Assembly (NCBI RefSeq): GCF_000350225.1
Contig: NW_005178973.1
Coordinates: 62,001 to 126,000, forward strand
DNA from: Chondrus crispus
Lineage: Eukaryota > Rhodophyta > Florideophyceae > Gigartinales > Gigartinaceae
DNA: 64,000 nucleotides
Reading direction: 5' to 3'
Positions 1-9,991 of the stretch are shown one piece after another; the stretch's first letter is position 1; every line of letters starts with the position of its first letter. The notes under the pieces were generated by a model. The model did no database searches and had not been told where the DNA came from. It saw only the letters and a program-made list of their open reading frames with translations. A program made the position numbers and the translations under genes.

Positions 1-1
1 G

Positions 2-2950
2 CGAACTGTCGTTGGCATCGCTCAAGCCAAAGCCTACTGTCGATTCACTGGCACCAAATTCAAGCCCAGGCCGAGCCCGATACACTTCAGGTTCGGTAAT
101 GACTCCCAAGCTTCACTTGGAACCATGAACATATCCATTCCCATTGCTGATGGTTACTTAATTCGCGAACACGTTGAAATTGTCAAGGCCAATGTCCCCT
201 TTCTTATTGGACTTGACCTCTTGGACAAGTACCAAATGTTCATTGATAGCGTCAACAACATGCTCCGATCGCCTAAGCTTGGTCTTGACATACCGCTTCG
301 GCGCAAGCTGGGTCACATCTATCTGGAGTGGGATCACTCCTCCAAAACGCACTTCACCAAAGCCGAACTGATCAAGCTTCATCGCGGGTTTTCCCATCCC
401 ACATCAGAGAAACTCATGAATCTGCTTCGCTTGGCCCGCCCTTTTGAAGCTGATGAGGCCACAAAGCAGCTTCTCGAGTCTCTGCAAGCTTCTTGTGACA
501 CCTGTCAACGCCTTGGCCCCACTCCTGTGCGTTTTAAAGTATCGCTACCCAATGAACAGGACTTAAAGTTCGGTGACGAATTGTCCATTGACCTGATGTT
601 TCTAGATGGAAAAGCAGTACTTCACGTCATCGACACAGCCACTAGATTCTCGTCAGCCATCTTTCTAGATGCTCATGGCGCCACTTATGGCCAAGGCGTT
701 GAAGGTATTTGGCTAGCCTTCGTCGAAGCGTGGTGTACCTTGTATACTGGCCTTCCAAATAGACTTCGCGTTGACCAAGGATCCGCATTCACATCTGATC
801 GATGGCGCGAGATAACTGCACAAGCTGGAATTCAACTTCGCATATCTGGTGTAAAAGCCCACTCGTCGTTAGGTATTGGAGAACGTCTTCACGGACCACT
901 GCGAAGGATTTATAGAAAAGTACGAGCGGACTTCCCGGACGCCTCTCCGCTCATTCTTCTGAAAATTGCAGTCAAGGCAATGAACGACACAATCGGAGAG
1001 AACGGTCTAGTCCCTTTTCTATTAGTCTTCGGAATTGTTCCGCGCTTCCCAATCATAAGTACGGAAATACCTTCGCAGCGTGAAAGAATGCAAATTCTTT
1101 CAACAGCGCAGATGGAAATGAACGCAATCATCGCAGAACGACGTGTACTTGCTGCTCTGAATCGGAACATCCCTCCAGCCTCCGATCGTGTGTATAATCT
1201 TGGAGACGAGATTCTAGTCTTATCTGAGCAAGAGAAGCAATGGATTGGTCCATTCCTTGTTTGCAATGTTCACGGACGAATGATAACTGTTCAGAACAGC
1301 GAAGGAACTTATCGACAAACGTTCAACGCTTATCAAATCAAGCCATACTACGCTTCCCCCGAATCTATTCTCCACCAGCAAACTGCTCCATTCCGTAGTG
1401 GCAAAGCCTCAAATCTACCCAATAACGTCCTTCTTACTGAAGTTATACATCCCAATGATCCTCGTGCACAACAATTTGATAATGCTAAACGAGAGGAAAT
1501 AGAAGGACTGATCGAAAGAGGTACTTGGAAGGTAGTGCTTCGCGATGAAGTTCCAGACAACGCAAACATCTTAAATGGACGATTTGCCCTCGCCATAAAA
1601 GACTCTGGAACAAACAAGGAAGTATGGAAAGCCCGATACGTTGTACAAGGCCACAAGGACAAGATGAAACGGTCATTCGTTCACGACACCTCAACGGCAC
1701 GACAGTTCAGCGTCAAACTACTTGTCGGTCTTGCTGCTCTTTTTGACTTTAGACTCTTCTCAACAGATGTCACACAGGCATATTTGCAGAGTACGGAAGA
1801 GCTCTCCCGTGATGTCTATGTTAAACCCTCATCTGAGTTCGACTTGGATTCTAATCAACTCTTGAAACTACTCAAGCCGTTGTATGGACTAGCCGATAGT
1901 GGTGACTACTGGGGTAGAACGTTAAAGCATCATCTAGAGAAGGAACTTGGGATGAAGGCCAGTGTAACCGATGCCGCCTTCTTCTTCAAACGAATTAGAG
2001 AGAAGCTTACTGGGCTATGTGCTACTTATGTTGATGACTGTCTACAAGCCGGCACTGAAGGGTTTTGTCAACAGGCCAAGTGTGTCGAAAGGAAATTCAA
2101 ATGTCGACCGAGGGACTACGACAAGGTCCAATTTGCAGGCATTAAGATTGAATCCACACCTAACGGATTCTAAGTACATCAGAAGCACTATATCTCCAAG
2201 ATTAAGAACATCAGTAAGGAAGCTTCTTTCAAAGACTTTCGCTCACTTCGTGCCCAACTCTCTTGGGCCACTCAGTCTCGTCCGGATATTACATGCTCTA
2301 TTGCACAAGCAGCTCAGGTTACTGAAGAAATCTTCAACTCGGACCCCACGAAGTACTGTAAGGGACTTAATTCTGTGGTAAAACATCTCCTTACCAGTAC
2401 AGATCAGGTCCTCAACTTCCCTAAATTGGACCACAAAAGTCTTCGGTTACAAGTGTATTCCGATGCATCATACGGAAACAACCTTGACGGATCTTCTCAG
2501 TTAGGATATATCATTTTCCTTGCTGATGCAAATGATTATTGCCAACCATTGTTCTGGTCGTCGCACAAATCCAAACGCGTTTCCAGATCTGTCCTAGGAA
2601 GCGAAACAATGGCCTTTGCTGACGCTTTCGATATGGCCTTTGCAATGAAAAACGATCTTCACACCATGACATCGCTCGACATTCCGATCGTTATGCTTAC
2701 GGATAGTCTATCCCTGTTTGATGTTATCACTAAAACAAAGATAACATCCGAAAGGCGACTAATGATCGATGTTAAAGTTGTCAAGGATGCATACCAGAGA
2801 CACGAACTGCACGCAATAGGCTTCACTCGCTCCGAACACAACCCCGCAGATTCTTTGACCAAGGTGAACAAAAGTGATATACTGATCGACATGATACAAC
2901 GGTCAATTCTTACACATCCTATCGAACAGTGGATCAATCGCAATTCGTGA
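2..2950 (+). pseudogene. copia gag-pol polyprotein with one nonsense codon
   Basis: The frame is already open at the window edge; the first ATG at 125 is internal, lying in the retropepsin region that ends in VPFLIGLDLLDKYQ. Then come the GAG-pre-integrase zinc-binding segment (HRGFSHPTSEKL ... CDTCQ), the integrase core (D in SIDLMFLDG, D in RVDQGSAF, E in GIGERLHG), reverse transcriptase (KARYVVQGHKD, LYGLADSGDYW, YVDD) and RNase H (YSDASYGNN, SHKSKRVSRSVLGSE). A TAA at 2171-2173 splits reverse transcriptase from RNase H, but both sides are in the same frame with no indel and the intervening residues still look coding. The lesion is therefore a single point mutation in a fairly young copy. 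Recoding at this stop is possible but has no support here. Confidence 0.9.
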
Positions 2951-2984
2951 ACACATGACATATGTCACGAAAAAGTTTGGGGAG

Positions 2985-3283
2985 TGTTAGACTTATTGAC
3001 TAGACTACAGTAGATATCACACTTCTATGTTATCAATATCAATTCAGGGATTATGTAGGCTACATTTAGCTATCAATTATGGAGTCCCTTAAGGACGTGC
3101 CACGTACAATTCTACATGTTTTAGGGTGTAACCGTTTAGACATATTTCGTGGGTGGCGCAACCTCCCTTTTATGGTAGTGCGCCTACTTTTGTTGTAGAG
3201 TCAATAGGACTATAAAGCCAGGTCGAAGACGCTACTCGTCTTCGACCTCAGCACATTCGATCATCTGAACCATCAACCCGACA
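2985..3283 (+). repeat. 3' LTR of the copia element
   Basis: The LTR begins TGTTAGAC directly after the purine tract. A TATA box (TATAAAGCC) lies at 3211. Ten bases on is a perfect 11-bp hairpin with a 5-nt loop (3221-3231 / 3237-3247) at the expected start of R. The 3' boundary is a guess at a CGACA end, since no second LTR is available for comparison. Confidence 0.6.
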
Positions 3284-3597
3284 ACCCCGTCCCCTGACCG
3301 TGCTCACCAACTGTAGCGGTTCCGAGGCAATAGCCTGCCGCTCTTCCCCCTCCCTTTAAGGTAACCCTATTTACCACCCTTTTACCCTTTACTAAAATCC
3401 CCTCCGGACCGCCCCCTTTTCGGTCGGTCTCCCGACAGTGGCAACTTCGAGCAGACCCCACCAGAAGTGCTAGAATGTTTCTCGTCGATGGTGTATTTAT
3501 TGCAGTTTCGCGCACTGTACAACCCCAAACCCTATGCCGCAGCCTCGCGGACGCGTGCAACATTCCCCATGCCCGCCTTAAGAACACCTCCGTCTAT
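3284..3597. other. spacer between copia LTR and bZIP gene
   Basis: No convincing gene is seen. The short frames here have no recognisable motif. It should hold the 3' UTR of the minus-strand gene that ends at 3598. Confidence 0.5.
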
Positions 3598-5385
3598 CTA
3601 TTCCTGAGTCCCGACCTGCTGTCGCAACACCGAATTAGCGTCAACGAGCATTTCCTTGCGCCCTTGCAGCAAGGCCATGCGCTCCTTCAAGTCCAAAAGC
3701 TCCTTCTTCTGTGCCTCCAGCCGTTCCTTCTTCCGATGATTGCTCCGCGCCGCCGACAACCGATTTTTCCTCCTCTTCGCCTCCATCTTCGCTTCTCGTA
3801 TTGCGTCCTGGTCAACTACAGAAGCGCCCACTTCCGACATCTGTCCTATACACTTTACACAGACCTCCATCGCATTCCCCACTGACGCGTCCCCGGCAGA
3901 CTCATTCCTCGGCCTCTTCCTGACTAAGCACGACTCCCCGGGCCTGCAGTCTGGCTTCGCGATACCGCGGAACCCCCCCTCCGGCAGCTGTTGCCCCGTC
4001 TGCTGCCACGTGAACTCTGGGCGTCTCGGAAAGGCAAGGCGCGCGTCGTTGGTGACGGGCAGCGTGATCGCGTAGTACGTCTGCGCGGTGAGCTCGCGGA
4101 GCATGCGCGCGTCTTTCGTCTTAGCGAGCTGCAGGCTGGCGCGCATCTCGCCCGTGGTGCGCGCGACGATCTCGCCCGTGTGCGGGTTCATGATGTCCCT
4201 GCTCATGCGCGGCGCAAAGTACTTGCCCTCCAGCGACCGCTCCAGGTCGAGCAGGCTGTGGAACATGGTGGTGAGGTCGAAGCCCGCGTCGCCGTCCACG
4301 CCCCGCCCAGTGGGTGCCACGGCCGCGGACGTCGACGTCGACACGAGCGTGCCGCCCGCGCCTGTCTGCCCGAACGCGATCTCCATGTGCTCCGCAAAGC
4401 GCGTGGACAGCGGCGACTGCGGCGGCATGGGCCCCGGCGAAGGCCGCTGCTGTTCCGCATCGCGCTTCGTTGGCGATGGCGGCCCGTCATCCGGCGGCAG
4501 GGGGTCGAGCGCGCCGAGAAAGTCATCGTTCCATATGGACAGATCCGGGAGCTCCGGTTCGCCCTCCGGCGCGTCGTCGTCCAGCGCGAGGGTGTGTTCC
4601 TCCGCAAGGTCCGCGACCAAGCTAGCCAACGGGGAGACCTCTGGGGCGGGGCGGGCGTGGGGCTGCTGCGGGCTCCCTTCCCGCGGGCGGTGATGCCTCG
4701 CGAACCACTCCTCCTCCGCGCCTGCGACCTTGAACTCGATATTCTGCAGGAGGGCGAGGACGCGGGTGGGGAGGGTGTGGAAATCGTACTGGCGGTTGGG
4801 GACGGTGAAGAAGTAGCGGTTGCGGCGGTTGTGCTCGAACCAGTCCAGGCCAATGATGCCCATGACGTCCGGCGACAGGTCGTTGACGACGCAGACCATG
4901 TGCTTCTGGGCCGGGCAGAAGGCGAAGCGGCCGCGCATGAGGCCCTTGGGCAGGAAGCCTGGCGGGCTCTCGAACGGGTACAGCTCGCGGTCGAGGGGGT
5001 CGCCAAGCGCAGCCGAGTAGCCCAGGACCAGGCCGTCCGCGTGGGCCGCCGGCACCAGCAGCAGGTGCAGGTGGGCCGAGCGGGTGGCCGGCTTGGCGAG
5101 CGGGGCGAACGGGGACGCGAACGGGGACGCGCCCGACGGCGTGAAGGAGACGTCGGTCGAGATGCGCAGCACCAGCGAGTCTGAGAAGACCGACGGCGGC
5201 AGGCGCGCCGCGTCCGCGTGGAAGGCCGAGGTGTGGTTGGAGAAGAGCCAGCGCGCGACGAGCGGGTTGGAGGTCGGGAGGCGCAAGGTGGAGCGCAACT
5301 TGGAGGTGGCGTCCTCCAGTAGCAGGTGGTCGGCCTCCGAGAGCGGCGGCGTGAAGGGGATGGGGTAACGGCCGGCGGGGGACAT
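3598..5385 (-). CDS. bZIP protein with novel N-terminal module (paralog 1)
   Basis: A 595-residue single-exon protein, probably a nuclear transcription factor. Residues about 20-215 form a module shared with the genes at 5.7-7.4 kb and 23.5-24.5 kb: VARWLF (43-48), VLGYSAALG (about 120-128), GRFAF (152-156), CVVND (165-169) and YDFHTLP (200-206). A second shared block (LERSLEGKYFAPRM ... LRELTAQTYYA, about 375-440) occurs also in the 23.5-kb gene. A Cys-containing linker follows (CRPGESC ... CVKC). The C-terminus is a bZIP: basic region KNRLSAARSNHRKK, then Leu at +25, +32, +39 and +46 from the basic Asn and the usual Asn at +43. The residue at +8, normally Arg, is Asn. The ATG has a C-rich tract 12 nt upstream in mRNA sense. 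The function of the N-terminal module is unknown; a PAS-like fold is only a guess. Confidence 0.88.
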   Translation of the reverse strand: MSPAGRYPIPFTPPLSEADHLLLEDATSKLRSTLRLPTSNPLVARWLFSNHTSAFHADAARLPPSVFSDSLVLRISTDVSFTPSGASPFASPFAPLAKPATRSAHLHLLLVPAAHADGLVLGYSAALGDPLDRELYPFESPPGFLPKGLMRGRFAFCPAQKHMVCVVNDLSPDVMGIIGLDWFEHNRRNRYFFTVPNRQYDFHTLPTRVLALLQNIEFKVAGAEEEWFARHHRPREGSPQQPHARPAPEVSPLASLVADLAEEHTLALDDDAPEGEPELPDLSIWNDDFLGALDPLPPDDGPPSPTKRDAEQQRPSPGPMPPQSPLSTRFAEHMEIAFGQTGAGGTLVSTSTSAAVAPTGRGVDGDAGFDLTTMFHSLLDLERSLEGKYFAPRMSRDIMNPHTGEIVARTTGEMRASLQLAKTKDARMLRELTAQTYYAITLPVTNDARLAFPRRPEFTWQQTGQQLPEGGFRGIAKPDCRPGESCLVRKRPRNESAGDASVGNAMEVCVKCIGQMSEVGASVVDQDAIREAKMEAKRRKNRLSAARSNHRKKERLEAQKKELLDLKERMALLQGRKEMLVDANSVLRQQVGTQE

Positions 5386-5396
5386 GGTTGGCGGCA

Positions 5397-5448
5397 GGGG
5401 GGGGGGGGAAGGGGGGAGAGGGGGGAGAGGGGGAGGGGGGGAGGTGAA
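5397..5448 (-). promoter_or_regulatory. C-rich tract just upstream of start codon
   Basis: On the plus strand there are 12 G in a row, then repeated G6-AGA units. In the gene's sense this is a C/T-rich tract beginning 12 nt before the ATG. Similar tracts precede several other genes here. Role unknown; promoter initiator, 5' UTR element or G-quadruplex are all possible. Confidence 0.45.
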
Positions 5449-5711
5449 GAGGAAGCGGGGTTGCGGTTGGATGAATCGGCGGTGGGAAGGTGCGTGGTCG
5501 GTTAGTTTAGTATCCCGTAAATTATCCTTGTACCGTAGCTACAGCTACAGTACATCCAATTCGCTACATCGCACGTCGGTGATTGCAGCCGGGACATGTG
5601 GTCCAGATGGCGCGCGGCGGTTGGCTGCGATGCGCCTATCAATCTGCCAAAAGCCTTACAGACACTCCCCACGGCGCACGTCTTACAGCGGATTCGCCAA
5701 ACGGTCTGTTG

Positions 5712-7392
5712 TTACACGTGTCCCCGCGGATCAGCGGATGACGTGCCCGTGCCGGCGCCCGCCGCGAGCTTCCTCAGCGCGTCGTTCTCCTCCAGCAATG
5801 CGCGTCGCCGCCCCTCCAGCCTCTCGATCCGCCCATTCATCTCCTTGAGCCCTGCCTTGCGCATTTCGTTCAGCCGCTTCCTCTTCTCATTGCTCCTCGC
5901 CGCGCTGATCCGATTCCTCCTCCTCTTCATCTCGCGCCGCTCCTCGCGCCGCCTCTCTGCGGCGCCCGGCGCCGGCGCCGGCGCCGGCGCGCCGGGCCCC
6001 GCGGCCACGGCCACGCGCGCGCGCACGCGGCCCTCGACGCCGCGCGCGCCCACGGNNNNNNNNNNNNNNNNNNNNNNNNNNNNNNNNNNNNNNNNNNNNN
6101 NNNNNNNNNNNNNNNNNNNNNNNNNNNNNNNNNNNNNNNNNNNNNNNNNNNNNNNNNNNNNNNNNNNNNNNNNNNNNNNNNNNNNNNNNNNNNNNNNNNN
6201 NNNNNNNNNNNNNNNNNNNNNNNNNNNNNNNNNNNNNNNNNNNNNNNNNNNNNNNNNNNNNNNNNNNNNNGACGCGGCGGTGCACCCGGGCACGCGCGGG
6301 ACAGCCCACCCCGTCGCGCGTGCCGCCGAACAGGTCCATCTCCCAGGGCGTGGCGTGCGTGATCGCTCGCGAGGCCGGTGCGCGGTCGCGCCAAGCCGCG
6401 CAGCCGCCGTCGGAGAGGAACGAGTGCAGGAAGTCGGCGCCGTCGCACAGGCCGCCTGCGTCGCGCGAGAGGTCCTGCAGCAGGAGGTGCGAGATGTCCT
6501 TCCGCGTTGGGTCGGACAGGTCCAGCCCGAACGAGGGTGCGGTCGACACCGTGTCGACGTCGGACAGCGTGAACAGGTCGTCGAGCAGGTCGGCGCCGTC
6601 CGAGGCGGCCGCGCCCTCGGCCGTCACGACGGACAGGATGGTACTTGGCAGGCTCTCGAACGAGTACTGCATCTTGGGGCACGAGAAAAAGCAGTGCTCG
6701 CGCGTGCGCTTCCCGGGGACCAGGGAGACCGTCATGATGACGGTGACGGGGCAGTCCGCCGGCTGCGCGCTGGCCGGGCGCCCGTTGACCACCATGAGCA
6801 AGTCGTCGTGCTTGGCGTCGAAGGCAAAGCGGCCGCAGAACGGCGCGCCCTTCTTCGTGGCGCCGGCGCCCGACTCAAACATGCCGCCGCCGAAGGCATA
6901 GCCCACAGCGATGCCGTCCAGGCTGGCTACCGGCAGCAGGACGAGGTCGGCGTCAGCGATGCGGAAGGACCGGTCGCCCGGGTCGGGTGCGGCGGTATGG
7001 CCGGTGACGGGGCAGCGCTTGGCGGGGGCTCCCTTCGGCGCGGTCGGGAGCGGGTGCGGCGGCGGCGGCGGCGGCGGCGCGGCGAGCTCGAAGAAGCTGT
7101 GCGAGACTTGGATGGCGAGCGTGTTCTCGAAGGCCTCCGGCGGGACCGGGATGTTCGGGTGGAAGGCGTGGTGCGCGTCCGCGAAGAGCCAGTCGGCGAC
7201 CCAGCGGTGCTGCGACGGCAGCGACAGCGCCTGCTGCAGACGCTGGCGCTGCGCGTGCAGCTGGGCGTCGGCGAGCGTGTCCCGGGCGTTTTGCTGCAGG
7301 AAAAAATCGGGCGAGAGGGACGGCGGCGACGCGCGCCACGCCGCGGGCGACGGGTGCAGGTGCGGGGCCGATGGGTAGGGGATGGCACGCAT
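5712..7392 (-). CDS. bZIP protein with novel N-terminal module (paralog 2), interrupted by a gap
   Basis: A relative of the neighbouring 595-residue bZIP protein. The N-terminal part has RWVADWLF, HHAFH, PPEAFENTLAI, an extended poly-Pro run, VGYAFGGG, FCGRFAFD, DLLMVVN, VTVIMTVSL and YSFESLPSTILSV. After the gap the C-terminus is a bZIP: RNRISAARSNEKRKR, then Met/Leu at +25, +32, +39 and +46 and Asn at +43. The +8 position is Asn instead of Arg, as in paralog 1. The frames before and after the gap disagree, which is expected if the 215-N gap length is only an estimate. The start at MRAIPYPSAP is chosen because it resembles the paralog's opening (PIPFTPP); an ATG 99 codons upstream adds sequence unlike any relative. 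Probably nuclear. Confidence 0.82.
6056..6270. other. assembly gap (215 N)
   Basis: Undetermined bases inside paralog 2. The left flank is alternating CG/CA-rich sequence (GCGCGCGCGCAC), which may explain failed sequencing. The region corresponding to the KYFAP block of paralog 1 may be hidden here. Confidence 0.99.
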
Positions 7393-8266
7393 GGCGACGG
7401 GGGTGACTGGGGCGGCGGCAACTTGGAGACGGTAGCCTTGGGTTTTCCCATGTCGCGCAGCAGCAAGAGAGTGGGACTTTGATCCGGCGATGAGGCAGGT
7501 GCGCTGCTGTGCAGAGTGGAGGCGAGGTCGGAAGACGTGGAGGTGTTTCCTTGGTGCGGAAGAGGGCGTGCGCAATGCTCCATCTCCTTGGCGATGGTTG
7601 GGTGTGATGGACCCTCGCGGAAGACCAAGTGTATGCGACACGAGCGCGGCTCCCAGAACAGTAGTCTGTTTACTGGACCGCCCAGGCATATCTGTTGACC
7701 CGCGATTTCATTAAATCATGTTTTTGCGCGCAATTGCGCGCAAAAACTGCCAGATAATGCTGCAAAATGAAAAAATCACCACTTCGGCCTTCTTCAAGTG
7801 ACCCACCGATAATCGCGATCAACCATCCAAATCGAGATCCCCCATGCCTTCCTAGGGTCCCTGTAGCCCATCTCTATCATGGAGATGTAACGTGTAAGTC
7901 GTGGCTACCATTGTCTAAAGTCGTTTCTTCATGAAGAATCATGAAGTTTCTTAGTTTCTGCATGAATAAACAAGCAAAAAGCAAAAATGAAAAAACAACC
8001 CGAAATCGCGGCTGTTGACAGATGTTCCACAGATGTTGACATCAACACGCCGTTGGGAGAGAAGACTCTGACCACACTACCTATCGCACTGGTGCGACAA
8101 CCTCGAGCGCGTGTCCACGTGGTAATCTGGCAACGTGTACCCGCCCGCAACTTTGCAACAACCTCGAGCCCATGTCCACGCGGCAGCCTGGCAGCCCGGC
8201 AACGAGTACCCCGCCACGGTGCATCCGTGCATCTGGTGACGTCCCCGGCCACGTCACGACGCATAC
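7393..8266. other. intergenic spacer with palindrome and tandem repeat
   Basis: No gene is seen. It contains a 28-bp perfect palindrome (listed separately) about 330 bp upstream of paralog 2, and a diverged two-copy tandem repeat of about 61 bp (8097-8157, 8158-8220; both copies open ACAACCTCGAGC) close to the end of the F-box gene. Confidence 0.6.
7720..7747. repeat. 28-bp perfect palindrome
   Basis: The half-site GTTTTTGCGCGCAA is followed immediately by its exact reverse complement, with no spacer. It could be a dimeric protein-binding site or a cruciform-forming sequence. Confidence 0.85.
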
Positions 8267-9640
8267 TCACGGGCAAATCTCCACAATGTGCTCCAGCGTC
8301 TTTTCCAGCGGCATCCACAAAAAACGGTCCGCCCTCTTCTCCAGTCTATGCAGCGCCGCAAGCGCCCTCCGAGCCTGCTTTCCATACACACTATCGCACC
8401 CCTCGTAGCTCTCGCCCAGCCCGACCCCGAACAAGCACAGGCACCTCAGCGACGAGTTGCACTCGCTGGCCGTCTGCAGCACCCTCTCCAGGCACTCGAG
8501 CGGCTCCTCCTTCTCGCTGCTCACGTGCACCTCGAACACCTCCAGCCGCTTGCCGAACCCGCGCTGCATCTCCAAAACTTCCCCGAGCGGCACCCGGATA
8601 TGACACAGCCGCATCTCCCTCAGGCTGCCCAGCCCCTTCACCAGCAGCGGCAGCACGCCCTCCACGAGCTCGTAGCACGGCAGCTCGTCGTCCATGTCGA
8701 TTTCCCAGGGTGTGTGCCAGTCGATCTGCAGCGTCTTGAGCCTTGCGAGCTGCCCGCACACGTCGAGCAGCGCCCGCTCGCACCCCTCGGCGATCGTGCA
8801 GTGCAGCACGGACACCCGCGAGCACGCCACCAGCCCCGCGATCGCCTCCTCGTCCAGCCGCCTGAACGACCGCAGCTCCGTCACCGCCTCCCCCACGGCC
8901 ATCGCGTCCCCGTACGCGCTCTGCCCGTCGATCAGGTCGAACAGCTGCACCGAGTCAAGCGTCCGCAGCTTGCCCACCGCCGCCGGCGGCGGCGACCGGT
9001 GCTTCACCTCGCGCAGCGACCGCAGCCCGGGGAACACCCCCCAGAATGGGGGGTGTTCCTCCAGGCACAAGCAGTCCACGTGCATCGACTCCAAGTCTGG
9101 GCAGCTGCGCTGTAGCGCGTTATGGGAATGATTGAAGTACCGCTGGTCGTTGAAGATGCACACCGAGTCGTACTCCCACCACGCCCGGCACCGGAGCGTC
9201 AGTTTTTTGAGCTTCAGCGTGGAGAACAGCTCAAAGACTATGTCGCGCGGGATCTGCTGCGTTACCTCGATGTCCAGCTCGCGGACCGAAGGCATGTGGC
9301 ACGTGGCGAAGGGGAAGTTGACGTCCTCGGAGATGGAGAGGCGTCGCATTTGCTGCGATCTGAACATAGAGAAGTAGTGCGGCCGGTTTTTTTTCGTGAA
9401 TTGGAACACCCCGTTGTACGAGATGAAGGAGAGTTTGCTGGACATAAAGACTTGCACCCACTCTTCCGAGATGTTCTTGAAGTCGCAGGAGAGAGACAGG
9501 AGCACTGCATCGCATTGGCGGGAACTCACCCTTGCCAGCTGCAGCGCATTGTCCGTGATCTGACCCCCCGATACGTACGAGGCGATGCGGCGGCACAGGT
9601 CATTCGGAAGTCTGTCAAGCCAATTCTCATGTTTGGTCAT
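8267..9640 (-). CDS. F-box/leucine-rich-repeat-like protein
   Basis: A 457-residue single-exon protein. Residues about 7-24 (WLDRLPNDLCRRIASYVS) look like an F-box start (LP-x-[DE]-L-x-x-x-I). The remainder has recurring L-x-x-L-x-L segments (MRRLSISEDV, VRELDIEV, LKKLTLRC, LESMHVDC, LKTLQIDW, LREMRLCHI, LEVFEVHV, LRCLCLFGV) as in irregular LRR solenoids. By family, such proteins are usually substrate receptors of SCF ubiquitin ligases; that role is inferred. A perfect 12-bp inverted repeat lies inside the coding region (9031-9042 / 9048-9059). The F-box is short and the LRRs are degenerate, so the class is likely but not certain. Confidence 0.72.
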   Translation of the reverse strand: MTKHENWLDRLPNDLCRRIASYVSGGQITDNALQLARVSSRQCDAVLLSLSCDFKNISEEWVQVFMSSKLSFISYNGVFQFTKKNRPHYFSMFRSQQMRRLSISEDVNFPFATCHMPSVRELDIEVTQQIPRDIVFELFSTLKLKKLTLRCRAWWEYDSVCIFNDQRYFNHSHNALQRSCPDLESMHVDCLCLEEHPPFWGVFPGLRSLREVKHRSPPPAAVGKLRTLDSVQLFDLIDGQSAYGDAMAVGEAVTELRSFRRLDEEAIAGLVACSRVSVLHCTIAEGCERALLDVCGQLARLKTLQIDWHTPWEIDMDDELPCYELVEGVLPLLVKGLGSLREMRLCHIRVPLGEVLEMQRGFGKRLEVFEVHVSSEKEEPLECLERVLQTASECNSSLRCLCLFGVGLGESYEGCDSVYGKQARRALAALHRLEKRADRFLWMPLEKTLEHIVEICP

Positions 9641-9924
9641 GATGTTTTCGTCGCAATCGTTGCCTAGAGGTCTTGCTGGAGATGATGGTGCGCTGGGGTT
9701 GCTGGTACTTTCGATGCATTGTTAAAGGCGTCACGGAATGCGCTATATGTCAGGAAGAAAGGACCCTCTGTGATATCAAATCGTATTTGTGCCTACTAGG
9801 TGCAATGTGGTTAACATTATGGGGTAATATGATGCATGAACGATGATCATCTTAATTTTGCTTTGTGATCACCGGTGATCCTGACTCGTGTGTTTGTTTG
9901 TTTTCATTTTTGCCACGTTGCGTC

Positions 9925-9991
9925 GACATGCGTGTGCAGTGCACACGCATGTCATTCTTCTGTGGTGCACACTGTGCACCACAGAAGAATG
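9925..9991. repeat. two back-to-back long palindromes
   Basis: First hairpin: 13-bp arms (9925-9937 / 9941-9953) with loop AGT. Second: 19-bp arms (9953-9971 / 9973-9991) around a single C. They share base 9953. They lie about 285-350 bp upstream of the F-box gene start. Confidence 0.85.

Larger units (their letters stand above)
1..3283 (+). mobile_element. Ty1/copia LTR retrotransposon, 3' part
   Basis: The left window edge cuts into the element, so its 5' LTR and gag are not visible. What remains runs in copia order: retropepsin end, GAG-pre-integrase, integrase, reverse transcriptase, RNase H, a purine-rich tract (AAAAAGTTTGGGGAG) and one LTR. Integrase before reverse transcriptase is the diagnostic order of Ty1/copia. 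The right end is approximate because the partner LTR is outside the window. Confidence 0.9.

Noticed and set aside
3991..5184. Long plus-strand open frame of nearly 400 codons
   Set aside because: It is the Arg/Ala-rich antisense shadow of the GC-rich bZIP paralog 1, which has recognisable motifs and a bZIP on the minus strand.
5596..7482. Plus-strand frame crossing the first gap
   Set aside because: It relies on reading through N bases and lies opposite bZIP paralog 2.
7393..7689. Upstream ATG extending bZIP paralog 2 by 99 codons
   Set aside because: The extra residues show no similarity to the paralogs, whose opening resembles MRAIPYPSAP at 7392.
7720..7747. E2F sites in the palindrome
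   Set aside because: The TTTTTGCGCGC core does not fit the TTTSSCGC consensus exactly, so the link is not claimed.
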